NCBI GenBank assembly: GCA_008508345.1
Contig: QNGE01001244.1
Span: 74,206-138,205 of the forward strand
DNA length: 64,000 nt
Reading direction: 5' to 3'
From: Paragonimus westermani
Lineage: Eukaryota; Platyhelminthes; Trematoda; Plagiorchiida; Troglotrematidae
This document shows, piece after piece, positions 1-11,107 of this stretch (its first letter is position 1; the number at the start of each line of letters is the position of its first letter). The notes under the pieces were generated by a model. That model did not search any database. It saw only the letters and a list, made by a program, of their open reading frames with translations, and was not told where the DNA came from. Made by a program: the position numbers and the translations under genes.

Positions 1-775
1 GTTCAACGAGCAACTATTGCGTGGTCGCGAGCGGAAGCGTGCGGTACGCAAAGGAACCATCGGTGTCATAGGTCGCGGTGACGTGACTATATGACGTTGC
101 GATGTGTGCGGCCGCGAATGCGCTGGCCTTTTGGGGCTAGTAGGTCACCAACGTACTCATAGTACCCCGTCGGCGAAAAGGCGGCGAGTACGCTGAGCTC
201 AGGTAGGTCATATCGGTATACTTATTCTACCTCTGTTAATGACTGCATCGGCCAACATCGTGGTCATCGACAATTAATCCGCTCTTCCTTTCAGAAACCT
301 GAGTGTCTGTGGTCTTCTACCCTTTCCTTTCTCGGGCTTTGTTGGTGCATTGTATGATGAATGGTCTGCCTGGCTTTTCATAGTCCAATGAGAACTTTGC
401 TTTTCATTCTTTTGTTCTCTGGGATGCACTAACCTGCACTCCTATACTGCAACGCTTCTTGTATTACACTTCAAACATCTTTCTTCTCAGTGTAGATCTC
501 GTCATCGCAGCATCTCTGTTTAGTTTCCGAGAGATAAGAGTTTCCTTTCCTTATTAGCAAATCAAGTGGCCAACCAGCATTGGCCGGCTGGACACAAAGG
601 CCCCACTGGCACACCTCCCGGTCTTATTCCTTCGGGTTTAAACTGGATATGTGGTGTGTTGGTGGAACTGCAATTGGTGCAGCGCAAGTCAATTGCAGTG
701 ATGGCTAAGCGCAGGCGTCCTTTGGCTTCGGTCACTGTGACAGGCTAATCCGAATCGTATGCCGCCAACCGGACA
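1..775 (+). mobile_element. RTE-like LINE, 3' end (copy A)
   Basis: The left edge of the window cuts into the 3' end of a non-LTR retrotransposon. It holds the last 65 codons of the reverse-transcriptase polyprotein (2-196) and about 580 bp of 3' UTR. The same UTR recurs, 75-85% similar by eye, at 5971-6078 plus 7636-7995 and at 38850-39485, so this is an interspersed family. The assignment to the RTE group comes from the RT domain seen in copy B (4775-6078). The 3' end is placed where similarity with the 39.4 kb copy stops, just after a shared GCCRYCAACCG. Confidence 0.75.
2..196 (+). pseudogene. C-terminus of RTE-like polyprotein with C2H2 zinc finger
   Basis: The reading frame from base 2 runs to a TGA at 194-196 but is broken by an in-frame TGA at 92-94. 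After that stop it encodes a classical C2H2 finger, C-x2-C-x12-H-x3-H (CDVCGRECAG ... GHQRTH), followed by a basic tail KRRRVR. This matches the terminal zinc finger known at the end of several RTE-type LINE proteins, where it is thought to bind template RNA or target DNA (family knowledge). The N-terminal endonuclease and RT lie outside the window. It is 5'-truncated by the window edge, so the full length of this copy cannot be judged. Confidence 0.7.
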
Positions 776-3700
776 CGGTGTACATTGATCATGCTTACCT
801 GAGCGCTTTCAGAAATACACCAGTATTATTACCATTATTGTCCAACCACATGGACACGCTGCATTCACTCCATAATAATACTGTATAGTTCTCAACGTAT
901 ATGTAAGAAGCACGCTGGGTTGTGCGCGATAATAGCAGATAAGCACAAGCGGTACACAGCAACAATACTACAGGCGTGAAATCTGCTACCAAAGAAGGTG
1001 CAGATGAAAAAAGACTGTAGGTTATGAAACTTCGACGCTCACGGCAGGAAAATAAGTCGTTCGTCCGCCACAAAGATTCAGTCCAAAAAATGTGATGTTA
1101 TATCAATTTACATTCCACAGCGTTGTTTCAAACAATTCAGAGTCACTCCGAGGAGGGCGTTGCAACGCAGCGTGCTGTTGACGCCATTTTTGTTTTCGTT
1201 CGTGTAAGTCGTGTGCATGTCTTACTGGGCCTTTGGCTCACGTTTGTTTCTGTTATCTCCTTTTACAGGACTATCGTTGGAACCCCGTACTTCTGAGGAA
1301 CGCTGTCCTTCGGTGCCTCCACGTTGCACAAAGTGGGTTTACGAGTGCATCGGGTACACGAAGCCAGAACGTCCGGCTTGCCTGTTACAGCGTCCAAGTG
1401 CATCTTCAGGGTGTTTCGCCACTACATGATATGAATAGCGTCAGAAGAATGTTAGAATACGTTGGCTTTGGTGAGGGAGTGAGGGAAGTTTTGAAATGCT
1501 GCGAATGATTGGGCAGACTTAAGCGCAAGACTTATTCGCATTTTTGTGTGTCCATCCGTCACAGAAAAATTCCCTGTACAACAGATGTTTATGAGAGTAC
1601 GAAAATGAACGTAATCTCGCACGTTAAGTAAGGAAAGGTGGAGCGACCACATTTACTCTGACGAACAATATTTGTGACATTTTTGATAAGGACTTCAGGC
1701 GTTTTTGCCGTGGTTAGTGAACTGCCAACTTGTTGTTATGGTATTTCGCGATTTACTCCGGAGCTGCAACTCCCTTTCTTCCCCCTGATAGACTTTCACC
1801 TGGTAACCTTCCTGTATTGTCGAAAATGTTTCTCATTTTATATACCGGCCTTACAGAGATAATGGAAATCCAAAGTAGACAGTAATCGTATACTATGGAA
1901 AGCATACATCCGATCTCTTTTCGCGTTATTTGATAACGGCTGTTCGCATATGGTATATATTTCATCACTTGACACAGTGCTATTAACACATAGTCAGTTT
2001 TACTTTATCCCGTTTATCGCGTGATTTCGCTTTCCATTCTCAAGTTTACTAACATGTCTTAAGTGAGAGAACTCTTCACCCGGCTAGGACAATCAGAATC
2101 CCGCAATAGTTGAGCATACCGCAAGATCCTCAAAATGTTTTGGGATTTGAGCGAAGAATGACGTCCGGTCGAGAGGTCTATCCGTTCACTCGCAAAAGTA
2201 TATGCGTTCCATTCCCCCATCAGTACGAACTCTTCTGCTCATCTTACCGAGACTAACTATGTGGAATAATGATGAAATATTTTGACAGTTCATTCCCTCC
2301 ATCCTTGAATCACCTCTATTTTGGCACGATCTTGAGAATCAGGCCAGCGGTCACCTTGTGGAGTCCCAATTGATGTGACAACTCAACCAATTTATCGAAT
2401 TTGGTAGATCCCAAGTACTATCGTCTAGGAGGCATGTATCTCAAATTTTTCTTCCCAAAGTGGAATTTTTCTGTCATATAATGTCTTTTTTGTTGCTCTA
2501 CCCACATAGCCGACTCACTGTACAATTTACAGTTGTGGTGTTCAAATGTGTATATGGCTTTAGAATTCGTGCATTAATCACGCTCTCCTGAGCGTGTTTC
2601 TAACAAATGCGTCGAGAAACATACCAATATTATTGTAATGTAATGAAAACAACAAAATGTGGAAAAAATGAAATCAGTCAGCTTGGTCGTCGACCATTAC
2701 ATTGTTCAATAACGCTTCAAGTTCAAATCGAGTTGAGCGTAATCTGGTTATTCAGTAAACGTCTTTTCCAGTATTCAGCGACAGGGGGGATGACCTATCT
2801 TCGAAACGGTCACAAAGGAGTTGCTCATAAGAACTAGAGTCAATACGGTACCGACTGAATCACTGACTGAATCTCTCACCCCGAACCTGAAAGTCCTCAA
2901 GAAATGAACAGACGATGTGCCCGTAGAACAAAGTGAACAACTTGGCAGCGTTCATGCAGATACTTCAGTCCGGAGAACAGCTTGTAATGCACCGTTTTCA
3001 AATGGCTTCCTTGAGGAACCTGTCCGCAAGCTTGTTATTCAGCTGGTCTGTTTTATATGCATGCTTCTGTGTGTACCTGCTATACGAGGCCTGTTGGGAT
3101 TTCAATGTTACTGTCCTCAGTCGTGCAAGTAATTATACGTAGCATATGTTGCCACTTTCTGTCTCATCTGTTATTCTGCTCCTCTAGATCGTCCCGTCTG
3201 CACCTCCTTATGTAATGTTCAACCTACTCGACGGTTTCACTGTAACACTCCGATGCGCCAGTCAAAATTGGAGGCATACGTAATGTCGACCGTTCGCGAT
3301 AGATGCGCAATAAAGCCTGACTCTTAGGACAGGAAAGCCACAGGTAAACAAGAAACGTGTACTGGCACAACGCAGCTTCACTTCAAATGTTCCTGTCCAT
3401 ATAAACAGAGTCCCACAGTACGGAAAAGAAGCGCGGATCAGAAGTGTTCTCACATTCGCTGACCGCTGGCCCCGGACTCTATTTGACTACCTTCCTCGGC
3501 CCGGTGCACGCACACTGACAACCAGCGTGTTTGGGAAACTGTAAGCGGACGGAATAGAGTTTGTTTGGCGCTACAGATGGCGGCAAACTGCATGCTATCA
3601 ACATACGTAGTTTGGTTGCTGTGGTCGACCAAATGTTTCTTTAACTTCTTTAGTTGTCTCTGTGCCTAGATTACACTAGAGACAACTACGTGTAGCTCCA

Positions 3701-4774
3701 AACACGGCTGTAAATGTAAGATTTGTTCAAACACTCCACCGCGCTATTCAAACTTGAGTCTTGTAAGGACCAGCGCTAGATCGCATTTCAGAGACGACGC
3801 TATAAACTATTAGTAATTAAGGCTGAGAAGTATACCCACTGTGGCGACCTTATTCACTTATCCTTATCTTTGTTAGATTTCTGATTGTCACTTACACTCG
3901 TTTCGTTTCAAGCTACTATTCGTGCTTAAACGTTTGTCTAAACGGGTTGAGATACCGACAGATACCGCGTGCACTGGAACGTACAACTTACTGCGTGCTC
4001 GTTCTTTGTTCTGCTGTACTATCATTTCGTCGTATTACTCACCCGCTCACACGTCGACTTCACGTATCGGCAGTAGACCTCATGTTTGTTTATTATTCCA
4101 CTTTCATTAAGCTTTCCCAGCTCGTTCGGTCCTGCATTCTCGTGAGCCCAGTGAATTCGTATATTAGGTTACGCGTTCGAGTTCGGTGGGCCATTAATTC
4201 TGCACTATGTTAGGTTTCAACTGCGCGCAATGTACCTTCTGCATTATATCTCGATTAAGTTTACTCAATCGGCATGGGCATTAAAGAAGTTAGATCGGGA
4301 TTCCCGTCCTCCTTATCAATAACCACGTCAGCACTCATCACTTTCGAGCATCGTGATCCAGAGTTGTGGCTTGTGTTGAAAATAAAATTTGGCAACTGTG
4401 GCACAACGCATTATTAGGAAAAGTTTTTCAGCCTGCCGCACGCATTCCCTGTTGCAGGCCAAACGCTGTTGGCGATGCCTTATTAGGCTCAGTAACCGAT
4501 TATTATGAGTCTGCCGAACAAACAACAAACAGCTGGCTGAGAAAATGCGACTCGAACTGCTGCTTTGCTGGGCGATGTTGGGCGACAAGAAATCATTGGT
4601 TTGCTTTTGAGACATATAGCAGGCGGTGGGTAAACCCCGATTACCAGAAACTCATGCAACAGTTGTTCATACAACGACCCTCTGAGTATACACAGGGGCT
4701 CTTATTCATGTTACTCTCAAGTCCGATGGACGGCCCAGCAGCTCCAATAGATACAATACACAAAAGCTTTTGCC
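776..4774. other. No recognisable gene
   Basis: About 4 kb between two retrotransposons in which I see no convincing domain, splice-framed exon, tRNA or LTR. Several 60-90 codon open frames occur on both strands without recognisable motifs. The longest, 4366-4806 (+), is open for 146 codons immediately upstream of RTE copy B; it has no motif I know and could be decayed 5' sequence of that element. Confidence 0.5.
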
Positions 4775-6078
4775 ATTATTCGGGCAGGTCTTTGGTGGCT
4801 TACTGAACCGCCCTGCTACCATTGATTGGGTGACTGTGAAGAGCCTGCCACAGCAGGACCTCAAATCTTCAATTGTTCTCGCCCCAGATTTGCTGGAGTT
4901 GCACAGAGGGATTGGTCAGTTGTGAAACAAGGAGGCTGCATGCGAGAATGGGCTGTCGGGTGAGATCCTGAGGAACGGCGGACCAGCGTTGAAGAGCGCT
5001 CCACTCCAGCTTGTTTGCTCCATCTGGGAGAACGAGGCGACGCCGCAAGACTCTAAAGACGTCCTTACTATACCCTTGTTTGAAGGCAAAGGTAGCAAGC
5101 AGTGTGTCGACAACTACCGGAGTATCAGTCTTCTGAGCCCCGCAGACAAGGTGCTTACCAGAATCTCCCTGAACCGATTGAATGCGAACGTTTTGGAGGT
5201 CGATGTTCCCGAGAAGCAATGTATATTCCGGGCCAGTCGACGTACGGTCAACCCGGTGTTTGCTACTCCGCAGCTTCTGGGGAAGTGCCGGGAACGGAAC
5301 CAGCCCCTGTATGCCCTGATCGTGGACTTTACCAAGACCTTCGGTTCCGTGGGCCGCGAGGCTCTGCGGACGGTGCTTGGTAAGTTTGGATGTCCAGGTA
5401 AGTTTGCTAATGTCGTCAGATTGTTGCACGTGGGCATGAAGGCAAATGTGCAATCGTGTTTACCAACCTCTGATGATTTTGACATCGTCACTAGTATGGA
5501 GCGGGGTTGTGTCTAAGTCCCAGCCCTATTTAGCTTATATTTCACTGCCATGTTAACAGTTGCCTACCGGGAAAATGGAGAGGGTGGTGTTGAGTTCGAG
5601 TACCGGACGAGCAGTGCAACGTCTGGCGACAGCCTTCTCATCGACAGCACCCAAGTTTGGATTGAACGTCAACAAAAATAAAACGTTTTACTTTTTTCAC
5701 CCTTCTCCTGGTAGAGGTGTTGCTTGCGTACTTCCACCTCATATTCACATCAATAGAGACATTGTTGGCGGCTGTGTGAACGAGCAGTTGCTGCGTGGCC
5801 GAGAACGAAAGCGAGTGGTACGCAAGGGAACGATCGTTGCCGTGGGTCGCACTGAGGTGATTATATACCGTTGCGATGTGTGTTGTCACGAATGCACTGG
5901 CCGTCTAGGATTAGTAAGTTACCAACGTACTCATAATACACCGTCGACAAAGAGAAAACGAGTACGTTAGGCTCAGGTCAGATAGGTCATATTAGTATAT
6001 CTACCACGCTGCTGTTAATGACTTCATCGGCCAATAACCTGGGTGTTGACAATTAATCCGCTCTCCCCTTTAGAAACT
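4775..6078 (+). mobile_element. RTE-like LINE, copy B, coding part
   Basis: A second copy of the family seen at 1-775, here including part of the RT domain. It starts near the motif LLNRPATIDW (about 4805) and continues through the RT palm, then the C-terminal zinc finger and the first about 110 bp of 3' UTR (5971-6078). At 6079 the UTR breaks off into a CR1-like LINE on the opposite strand and resumes at about 7636. The copy is also internally deleted. It is dead: the frame has stops, and the catalytic FADD region is absent. Confidence 0.75.
4895..5970 (+). pseudogene. Decayed RTE-type reverse transcriptase
   Basis: Frame 4989-5516 shows the RTE-type fingers and palm: IWENEATPQD, DNYRSISLLSPADKV, a RARILLNRL-like segment and LYALIVDFTKTFGSVGREAL, the last holding the first catalytic aspartate box. 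A stop lies at about 4923, and the frame shifts near 5516. After LFSLYFTAML (about 5530) the sequence jumps from a VEFEYRT segment to QRLATAFSSTAPKFGLNVNKNKT, so the FADD catalytic box that should lie between them is deleted. After PPHIHINRD (about 5755) a second deletion removes the thumb and connects directly to the zinc finger. In that finger the first histidine is tyrosine (VSYQRTH). The frame ends at TAG 5968-5970. It cannot encode an active enzyme. Confidence 0.8.
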
Positions 6079-7635
6079 TGATTTCAGCGATTTCAGCGAT
6101 TTAAACACGGGTTCGAGGCTGGGGGCCCAATCTACCCGGATCCGGTCAGTTTGTTCGTTTCGATGTCCGGCGGTTTTCTGTTGACCTGAAAGGCAGTCAT
6201 TGAAAACGGGGTGTAGCACCGCTCTCGGGGGTTACAGAAACTACCAACAACAGAGTAAAATAATAATCTAGCAAAACAGGATAAATTATTAAGTTAACGG
6301 CTCATTGAGTAGGTGGGAATCCAATAACACTTTGAGACGGTCTTTAGAAGGGCAGCTGACAATCTCTAGTGGTGTGTCGTTCAAGTAGGTGATAACCCTA
6401 TAAGAGAAAAACTGTTGTCTTAGGATGGTCCGAGGTCGAAGCTTATAGAGCTTCTTGTCGTGGCCTCTTCGACTGTTATCACTTACTAGGGTGAAGAATT
6501 GTTGCACAAGTCCTGTGCTAAAGAGAAAATGTGTAAGAATTAAGTCGCCGCGGAGTCTACGAAACTCAAGTGGATAAAGATCGAGAATTTCAAGGCGAGA
6601 CTCGTAGGATAGATGCCGCAAGCCAGTGACCATTTTGGTGGCCACTCGCTGGACACGTTCAATGGCGAGTATGTCCTTCTTCAAACCGGTGTAGACGACT
6701 TGATTGGCATACTCGAGCAATGGTCTTATGTAGACTCTGTAAAGCGTGTGAAAGGCGCGCTTGTCAATCCGGGGGAAGGTTCGTTTGATCATCCCGAGAG
6801 TCATGAGACCCCTTTTTGCGGCCAGCTGGTGATGATAAGAGAAGGACAACCCAGACGATAGCCAGATCCCTAGGTCTTTTTTGAGGTCTACTTTCGTGAT
6901 ACCTACTACACTTTGTGCACCATGTATCACGAATAGGTTCCCAGAGTCTCCTCCGAGTGACATGTGCGCACACTTACTGTCGTTTAGAGGGAGACTCCAA
7001 TCCTCTGACCAGCACTTAATACGATCAAGGTCAATCTGCAATGCACTGGGGTCACAGGCGTTCCAGATTTTTAAGTCGTCGGCATAAAGGAGAGCGTTGC
7101 TAGAGATCAAATCGGGGAGATCATTGATGTAAATAAGAAACAACAATGGACCAAGTACCGATCCTTGAGGGACCCCCACAGAGACTGGGGATGGGGACGA
7201 AAGGCCTGAACCGGTTTTTACTCTGAAAGTCCTGTTACCAAGAAAGGAGGTTATCCAGCGGAGAACTTCTCCTTGAATCCCATAGGCTTCTAGTTTGTGC
7301 AGCAGAGGACCGTGTGGGACACGGTCGAAGGCTTTGGCAAAGTCGAAGAAGATAGCGTCCGAGATATGACCATTGTCTTTGGCCTCTGTTAGGCTATCCA
7401 TGAAGATTAACATATTAGTTATGCATGACCGCTCAGGAAGAAAGCCATGCTGGGTCGAAGAGAAGAGGTTATTTGAGAAGAAATGCTTGAAGATAGTGCG
7501 TTTTAACAGTCGCTCCATTATCTTGCATGGGATGCTGATAAGACTGATCGGTCGATAACTAGCAGGAGAATGACGATCGCCTGTTTTAAATATAGGTGAG
7601 ACACCTGTGTGAGCACCTGTAATCTTCTGCACATT
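6079..7635 (-). mobile_element. CR1-like LINE, 5'-truncated, inserted in RTE copy B
   Basis: The element runs on the minus strand with its 3' end at about 6079. It carries a 3' UTR of about 190 bp (6098-6288) that aligns with 11108-11290 of CR1-like copy 2, then 449 codons of RT. It stops abruptly at about 7635 inside the RT fingers, where 3' UTR of RTE copy B resumes. Loss of the 5' end with an intact 3' end is the usual product of target-primed reverse transcription. About 45 bp of the RTE UTR is missing at the insertion site relative to copies A and C. Confidence 0.75.
6080..6103 (-). repeat. CR1-type 3' tail, 9-bp tandem unit
   Basis: On + the unit GATTTCAGC is repeated at 6080-6088 and 6089-6097, then starts a third time (GATTTA). 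It sits exactly at the 3' boundary of the minus-strand LINE. CR1-group LINEs characteristically end in short tandem repeats rather than poly(A) (family knowledge), so this supports both the boundary and the clade call. Confidence 0.55.
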
Positions 7636-7638
7636 CAT
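6289..7638 (-). pseudogene. CR1-like reverse transcriptase (N-truncated, otherwise open)
   Basis: A 449-codon open frame without stops. It begins in the RT fingers (SPIFKTGDRHSPASYRPISL) and contains SDAIFFDFAKAFDRVPHG with the first catalytic Asp, PQGSVLGPLLFLIYINDLP, and the catalytic LLYADD box. Downstream come the palm and thumb (LDLYPLEFRRLRGDLI) and the usual CR1 C-terminus. There is no RNase H domain, as expected for CR1. The apurinic endonuclease and ORF1 that should precede it are missing because the copy is 5'-truncated, so the ATG near 7638 is not a real start. The open frame suggests a fairly recent insertion, younger than its neighbours. It would copy LINE RNA by target-primed reverse transcription if complete. 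Confidence 0.85.
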
Positions 7639-7995
7639 TTCCTCAACTTTGTTGATGTACTGTATGATGGATGGTCTGCCTGGCTTTGTGTAGTTAAGTG
7701 TGGATCATGTTTTTCCTTCTGATCTCTTTTAGGATGCACTAAAGTGCACTCCCATACTACAATGCTCCTTGTATTACACTTCACAAATCTTTCTTCTTAG
7801 TTCAGACCTCGTTATTGCAGTTTCACTGCAATTACTTTCTGATATGTAAGGGTTTTTTTCTTTATTGGACAGCCAACTGGCTAACCAGCACTGGCCAGCT
7901 AGATACAAAGGCCCCACTGGCACATCTCCCCGTTCCATTCCTTCGGGTTTACACCGAAAATGTGGTGTGTGGGTGAAACCGCAAGTGTTTCAGAG
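7636..7995 (+). mobile_element. RTE-like LINE copy B, 3' UTR continued
   Basis: The sequence from about 7640 (TTTGTTGATGTACTGTATGA) to about 7995 aligns with 335-685 of copy A and with 39055-39400 of copy C. It therefore continues the UTR interrupted at 6078. Unlike copies A and C it lacks the last 90-100 bp and abuts CR1-like sequence at about 7995, so its own 3' end was lost in a rearrangement. Confidence 0.7.
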
Positions 7996-7998
7996 CAA

Positions 7999-9550
7999 GG
8001 AACGTTGTAGGCTGCCGGGTAGTACCCCGTGAATAACTCGGCCAAAACTAGGGAGTCAGATGAAGTCTCCCCGTTGGGCAACCGTAGAGAAAGAGCTGAA
8101 GGTTTGTTCTTTCTTAGTCGTCGCATATACTTAAATAAGTTTTTGTTCCCGCGTGCTCTGAGGAGAATCCTCTCTTGTACGAGTTTGATGTGTGTTCGCG
8201 GATTTCCCGCCTGCACCTGTTTCGGACAATGTGGAACGCGCTTAGGCTCTCTGAGTTTCCTGTAAGCTTATGTTTTGCAAATAATTGGGAACGGTTATCG
8301 AAAGACGACGTATTCTGCGTGGAAAGGGTGGCCGATAAGGGAAAATGCACAGTTCGCGCGGTATAAATAAGTCGTCCGCTTTCTGAATTGCGCTTAAAAA
8401 CTTACGGTCGTTCTGGTCCACAGAGTTCAGGTCAAGAAGAATGGAAACAAGGTAGGGTCTCAGGCCGTTAAAATCTGCCTGATTAAAGTTTCAAACTGTG
8501 GACCCTATTACTGGTTGTTATAACCAGTAGCAGATAAGATCAAAGGTTAACAGAGAGTGATCACTGTGTCCAAGTGGCGGCTTGATGATCACTTTGTCTA
8601 CCAGGTGGCTCTCATTAGTGAAACTAATTCAAGCAGAGAGAGAATCTGACCAAGACGATGCCGCGTCGGGGCGCTGACGTGCTGTGTCCACAAACTCCAT
8701 CGTATTAACGTTACTAATGAAGTCGAGAATCCGCTTTACAGACCTGGTGAGAAGCTGATGCCCAGGTTATCTTGGGTGCATTAAAGTCACCCATGATAAG
8801 CAAATGAGTAAAGTGTTGTAGGCCTAGGAACGTTTCCAGGCTTACCAGAAGGGTGTCGTCGTCGGAGACGTCTGATGAAGGAGGACGATAAATAAACCCC
8901 ACTAGGAGTAAATCTTGGCCACGCAGTGGTAGTCAAAGCCACAGAGCGTCGCATTTATCAGAGGATTGGAAGCCACCAATAACCGTGGGTGTCGGAACAC
9001 ACTGCTGAAGAGAAATCGCAGAACCCCCCATTCTCCCTCGGGCAGAGTCAGCCCGTTGAACTGAACACCCCGGGACACTCAGTTCACTATCACTGATATC
9101 ACCCGTAAGCCAGGTCTACATGAATGCAAACATGTGGGATTGGGTGTCATGAGTTAATTATCTGATCTCCGATAATTTATGAAAAGACTCAAACAGTTCG
9201 TATACATGCATCTTAAAGCTACGTTCCCGCTGGATTTCGCGAGAAAATACAAAGGATAGTGCGAGGGAGAACCTGGGAGAGAAGGCCTAGAATTGAAGAG
9301 GGTGGTGGGGCTGGACTAGGTCTGTTCTTCTAAGTTGTTCTGACGGCCCTCCTTCGAGACTCTGGGCGGGACATCACCGCCTGTGCGTAGGTCAGCAACC
9401 TACCGGGTATTTGATCAGCATTCTTGGCGCCGCAGCTTGCGACCTCTGTGCCGCTTTCAAATTCCGTTGCTTGAGGGTGTTTGGAAATTTTCACCTACGG
9501 AAAATTTGACTCTTTTGTTTGCTGGGTGCGGGGTTTGGAAGACGGCAATG
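7999..9550 (-). pseudogene. CR1-like ORF2: endonuclease and linker
   Basis: Read on the minus strand. The stretch 8902-8714 contains the apurinic-endonuclease signature IYRPPSS followed by LLIMGDFNAPKITW, whose GDFN includes metal and catalytic residues of the APE family. The stretch 8216-7999 gives the basic linker that precedes the RT in this clade (ERILLRARGNKNLFKYMRRL). Stops and frameshifts separate the pieces. This ORF would nick target DNA to prime reverse transcription; here it is not intact. The same motifs are found in copy 2 near 13590 and 12930. Confidence 0.65.
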
Positions 9551-9559
9551 GGCATTGTG

Positions 9560-10444
9560 CTACGGGGCTGCTGAAGGAAATATACATAGGGGGTTGGCCA
9601 AATTGCTGTATTTTGAGCTGTTGGAGGCGGCCCTAGCAGGCTGCTTTTCTTCTGAATTATTGGGAGGAAGAGTTTTCTGCTGGCAGTTTGGTGAGTTTTG
9701 GGGTGGGTAACTGAAGACGGTTTTGCGCGGTGTCGTGTCTGTGCCTGGGGCGTCGGTCGTTGGAACGATCATGCAGACGGCACCTCAGCTTTCCACAACA
9801 GGCACAGACAGAGGCATCTGAGGGGTTACTTCGAGAGCAGAAACTGCGAGTTTAGTCTTCAGTTGTAGCTTCTGGTCTGCCGTGGTTTGTGTCTTAGTCT
9901 TAGTCCGCTGTTCGCGTCTCGCTCTCTCCTGCTGAGCGCGGTCGAAAGATACGCCTTTCAGATGGGCGTTGGCGGACTGCAGAGCCTATGTTTTTCTCAC
10001 CACTACCTCGGGGCTGAGTATGGCTGGCAAAGTTACCAAAAACCCAAGTGACCTTTTGGTTGTCTTGGTGCGCAGCCTACCCGTGAATACCAGGTTTGCG
10101 GCATCCAGCGAGGAGGAAGTCGCTAGGACTGTTTTAGCTAGCTCGATTGGAGAAGAGGTTGTAGGGAAACGGCCTCATAGAACAACTCTCCTTTCCCGGA
10201 GAGCCTTTTCCTTCAGTTTTACTGCTGCCTCCTCTATGTGTACAGTTGATAAGGCAACTGCTTTCCTGGTGATTGCAACACCAGGGAGAGCAAGGGCTTT
10301 ATACTCATCCAAAGAGTGTTGTTCCAGTTCCATTTCGGACAGAGTCCATTGGCACTCCTTTATATTACTCCCCATGGAAGAAATGGAAGGAGATACGGAG
10401 CTAAGAAGAGCCCCGCAGTTACAGTCGCAAATTTTCTGCATCAC
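9560..10444 (-). pseudogene. CR1-like ORF1 remnant
   Basis: Reading from 10444 down to 9560 in one minus-strand frame, I find only three in-frame stops (10175-10177, about 9988 and about 9786) and no frameshift. The product is about 290 residues. It begins MMQKICDCNCGALL, has a Glu/Lys-rich segment that could form a coiled coil (SEMELEQHSLDEYKALALPG), then RLRTKTTKRSLGFLVTLPAI and FDRAQQERARREQRTKTKTQ, and a Pro/Ser-rich end. The GRxRTKTxKRxLxF pattern with a following Arg-rich block resembles nucleic-acid-binding ORF1 proteins of CR1-type LINEs, which act as RNA chaperones. I assign it by position and composition; no single catalytic motif defines ORF1. A 186-codon open frame on the opposite strand (9969-10529) is its shadow. 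Confidence 0.55.
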
Positions 10445-10540
10445 CCCACTTGATGTGGTGCATGTAAGACCAGTCAGTTACGGAGCATTGGCTTGGCTTT
10501 CGTTGAAGCTGCATCTCATACAGATGTAAATGAGAGATGA

Positions 10541-11107
10541 AGAAGCTAGCTGTTTGTATTGGTGTTCGTTAATACCAGTGCAATTGAAGTGATAACACTT
10601 CCGACACTAGTGGCACTGCATACCGTTTTGTACGAATATTTTACATCCACACCGGCCACAGACGCTTGCTGTTACAGACTGTGTCTGTTGAGTCCCAGCA
10701 CTGGTAGATCTAACACGGGTCATTGTCGACAGGGATGCAAGGAGACTGAAAAGTAGTGCGGATACTATCGACCGCGAATAACACAATGCGCAATGAGTTG
10801 TGCTATTCGACAAAGGATAGCAGTGATCGTACATAATTTTTTGATGCACTGGGCACTGAGATAGTAAAAAATACGAGTGGACAATGACAGCGGGGAAATT
10901 TAAGCCAAATTTCGAGTTACCCGCGCACACGTGATTATTTTTCTTTCACATCATTCCGGTTAGCATCGTATTAACTCCCGTTTTCAGGAGCGCCTTTTCA
11001 GTGGCCGTCATGAAGATAAATCACATTCTCCGGCGTTGAACATTGGGAAAATCACATATTGGATTAACAGGTTATTTTACTCCGGTGTGAACTTGAATAA
11101 GTGATTT
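10541..11107. other. Spacer between two CR1-like copies
   Basis: About 570 bp separating the 5' limit of one CR1-like copy from the 3' end of the next. No domain is seen. It may be 5' UTR of the first copy. Confidence 0.4.

Larger units (their letters stand above)
7996..10540 (-). mobile_element. CR1-like LINE, 5' half (ORF1 and endonuclease)
   Basis: Minus-strand LINE sequence that aligns with 12797-14400 of CR1-like copy 2 and then extends further 5' into ORF1. It ends at about 7996 just before the RT, where RTE copy B intervenes. The corresponding 240 bp present in copy 2 (12540-12796) are missing here. It is either the 5' remainder of an older element split by the RTE insertion, or a separate copy. 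The 5' limit of about 10540 is where the ORF1-like frame runs out; 5' UTR could extend towards 11100. Confidence 0.65.

Noticed and set aside
776..4774. CRISPR arrays, operons or bacterial promoters
   Set aside because: No regular spacer-repeat pattern or Shine-Dalgarno-led gene clusters anywhere in the window; the DNA is eukaryotic.
9969..10529. 186-codon plus-strand open frame
   Set aside because: Shadow of the CR1-like ORF1 on the minus strand, which has the more sensible composition and the correct position relative to ORF2.
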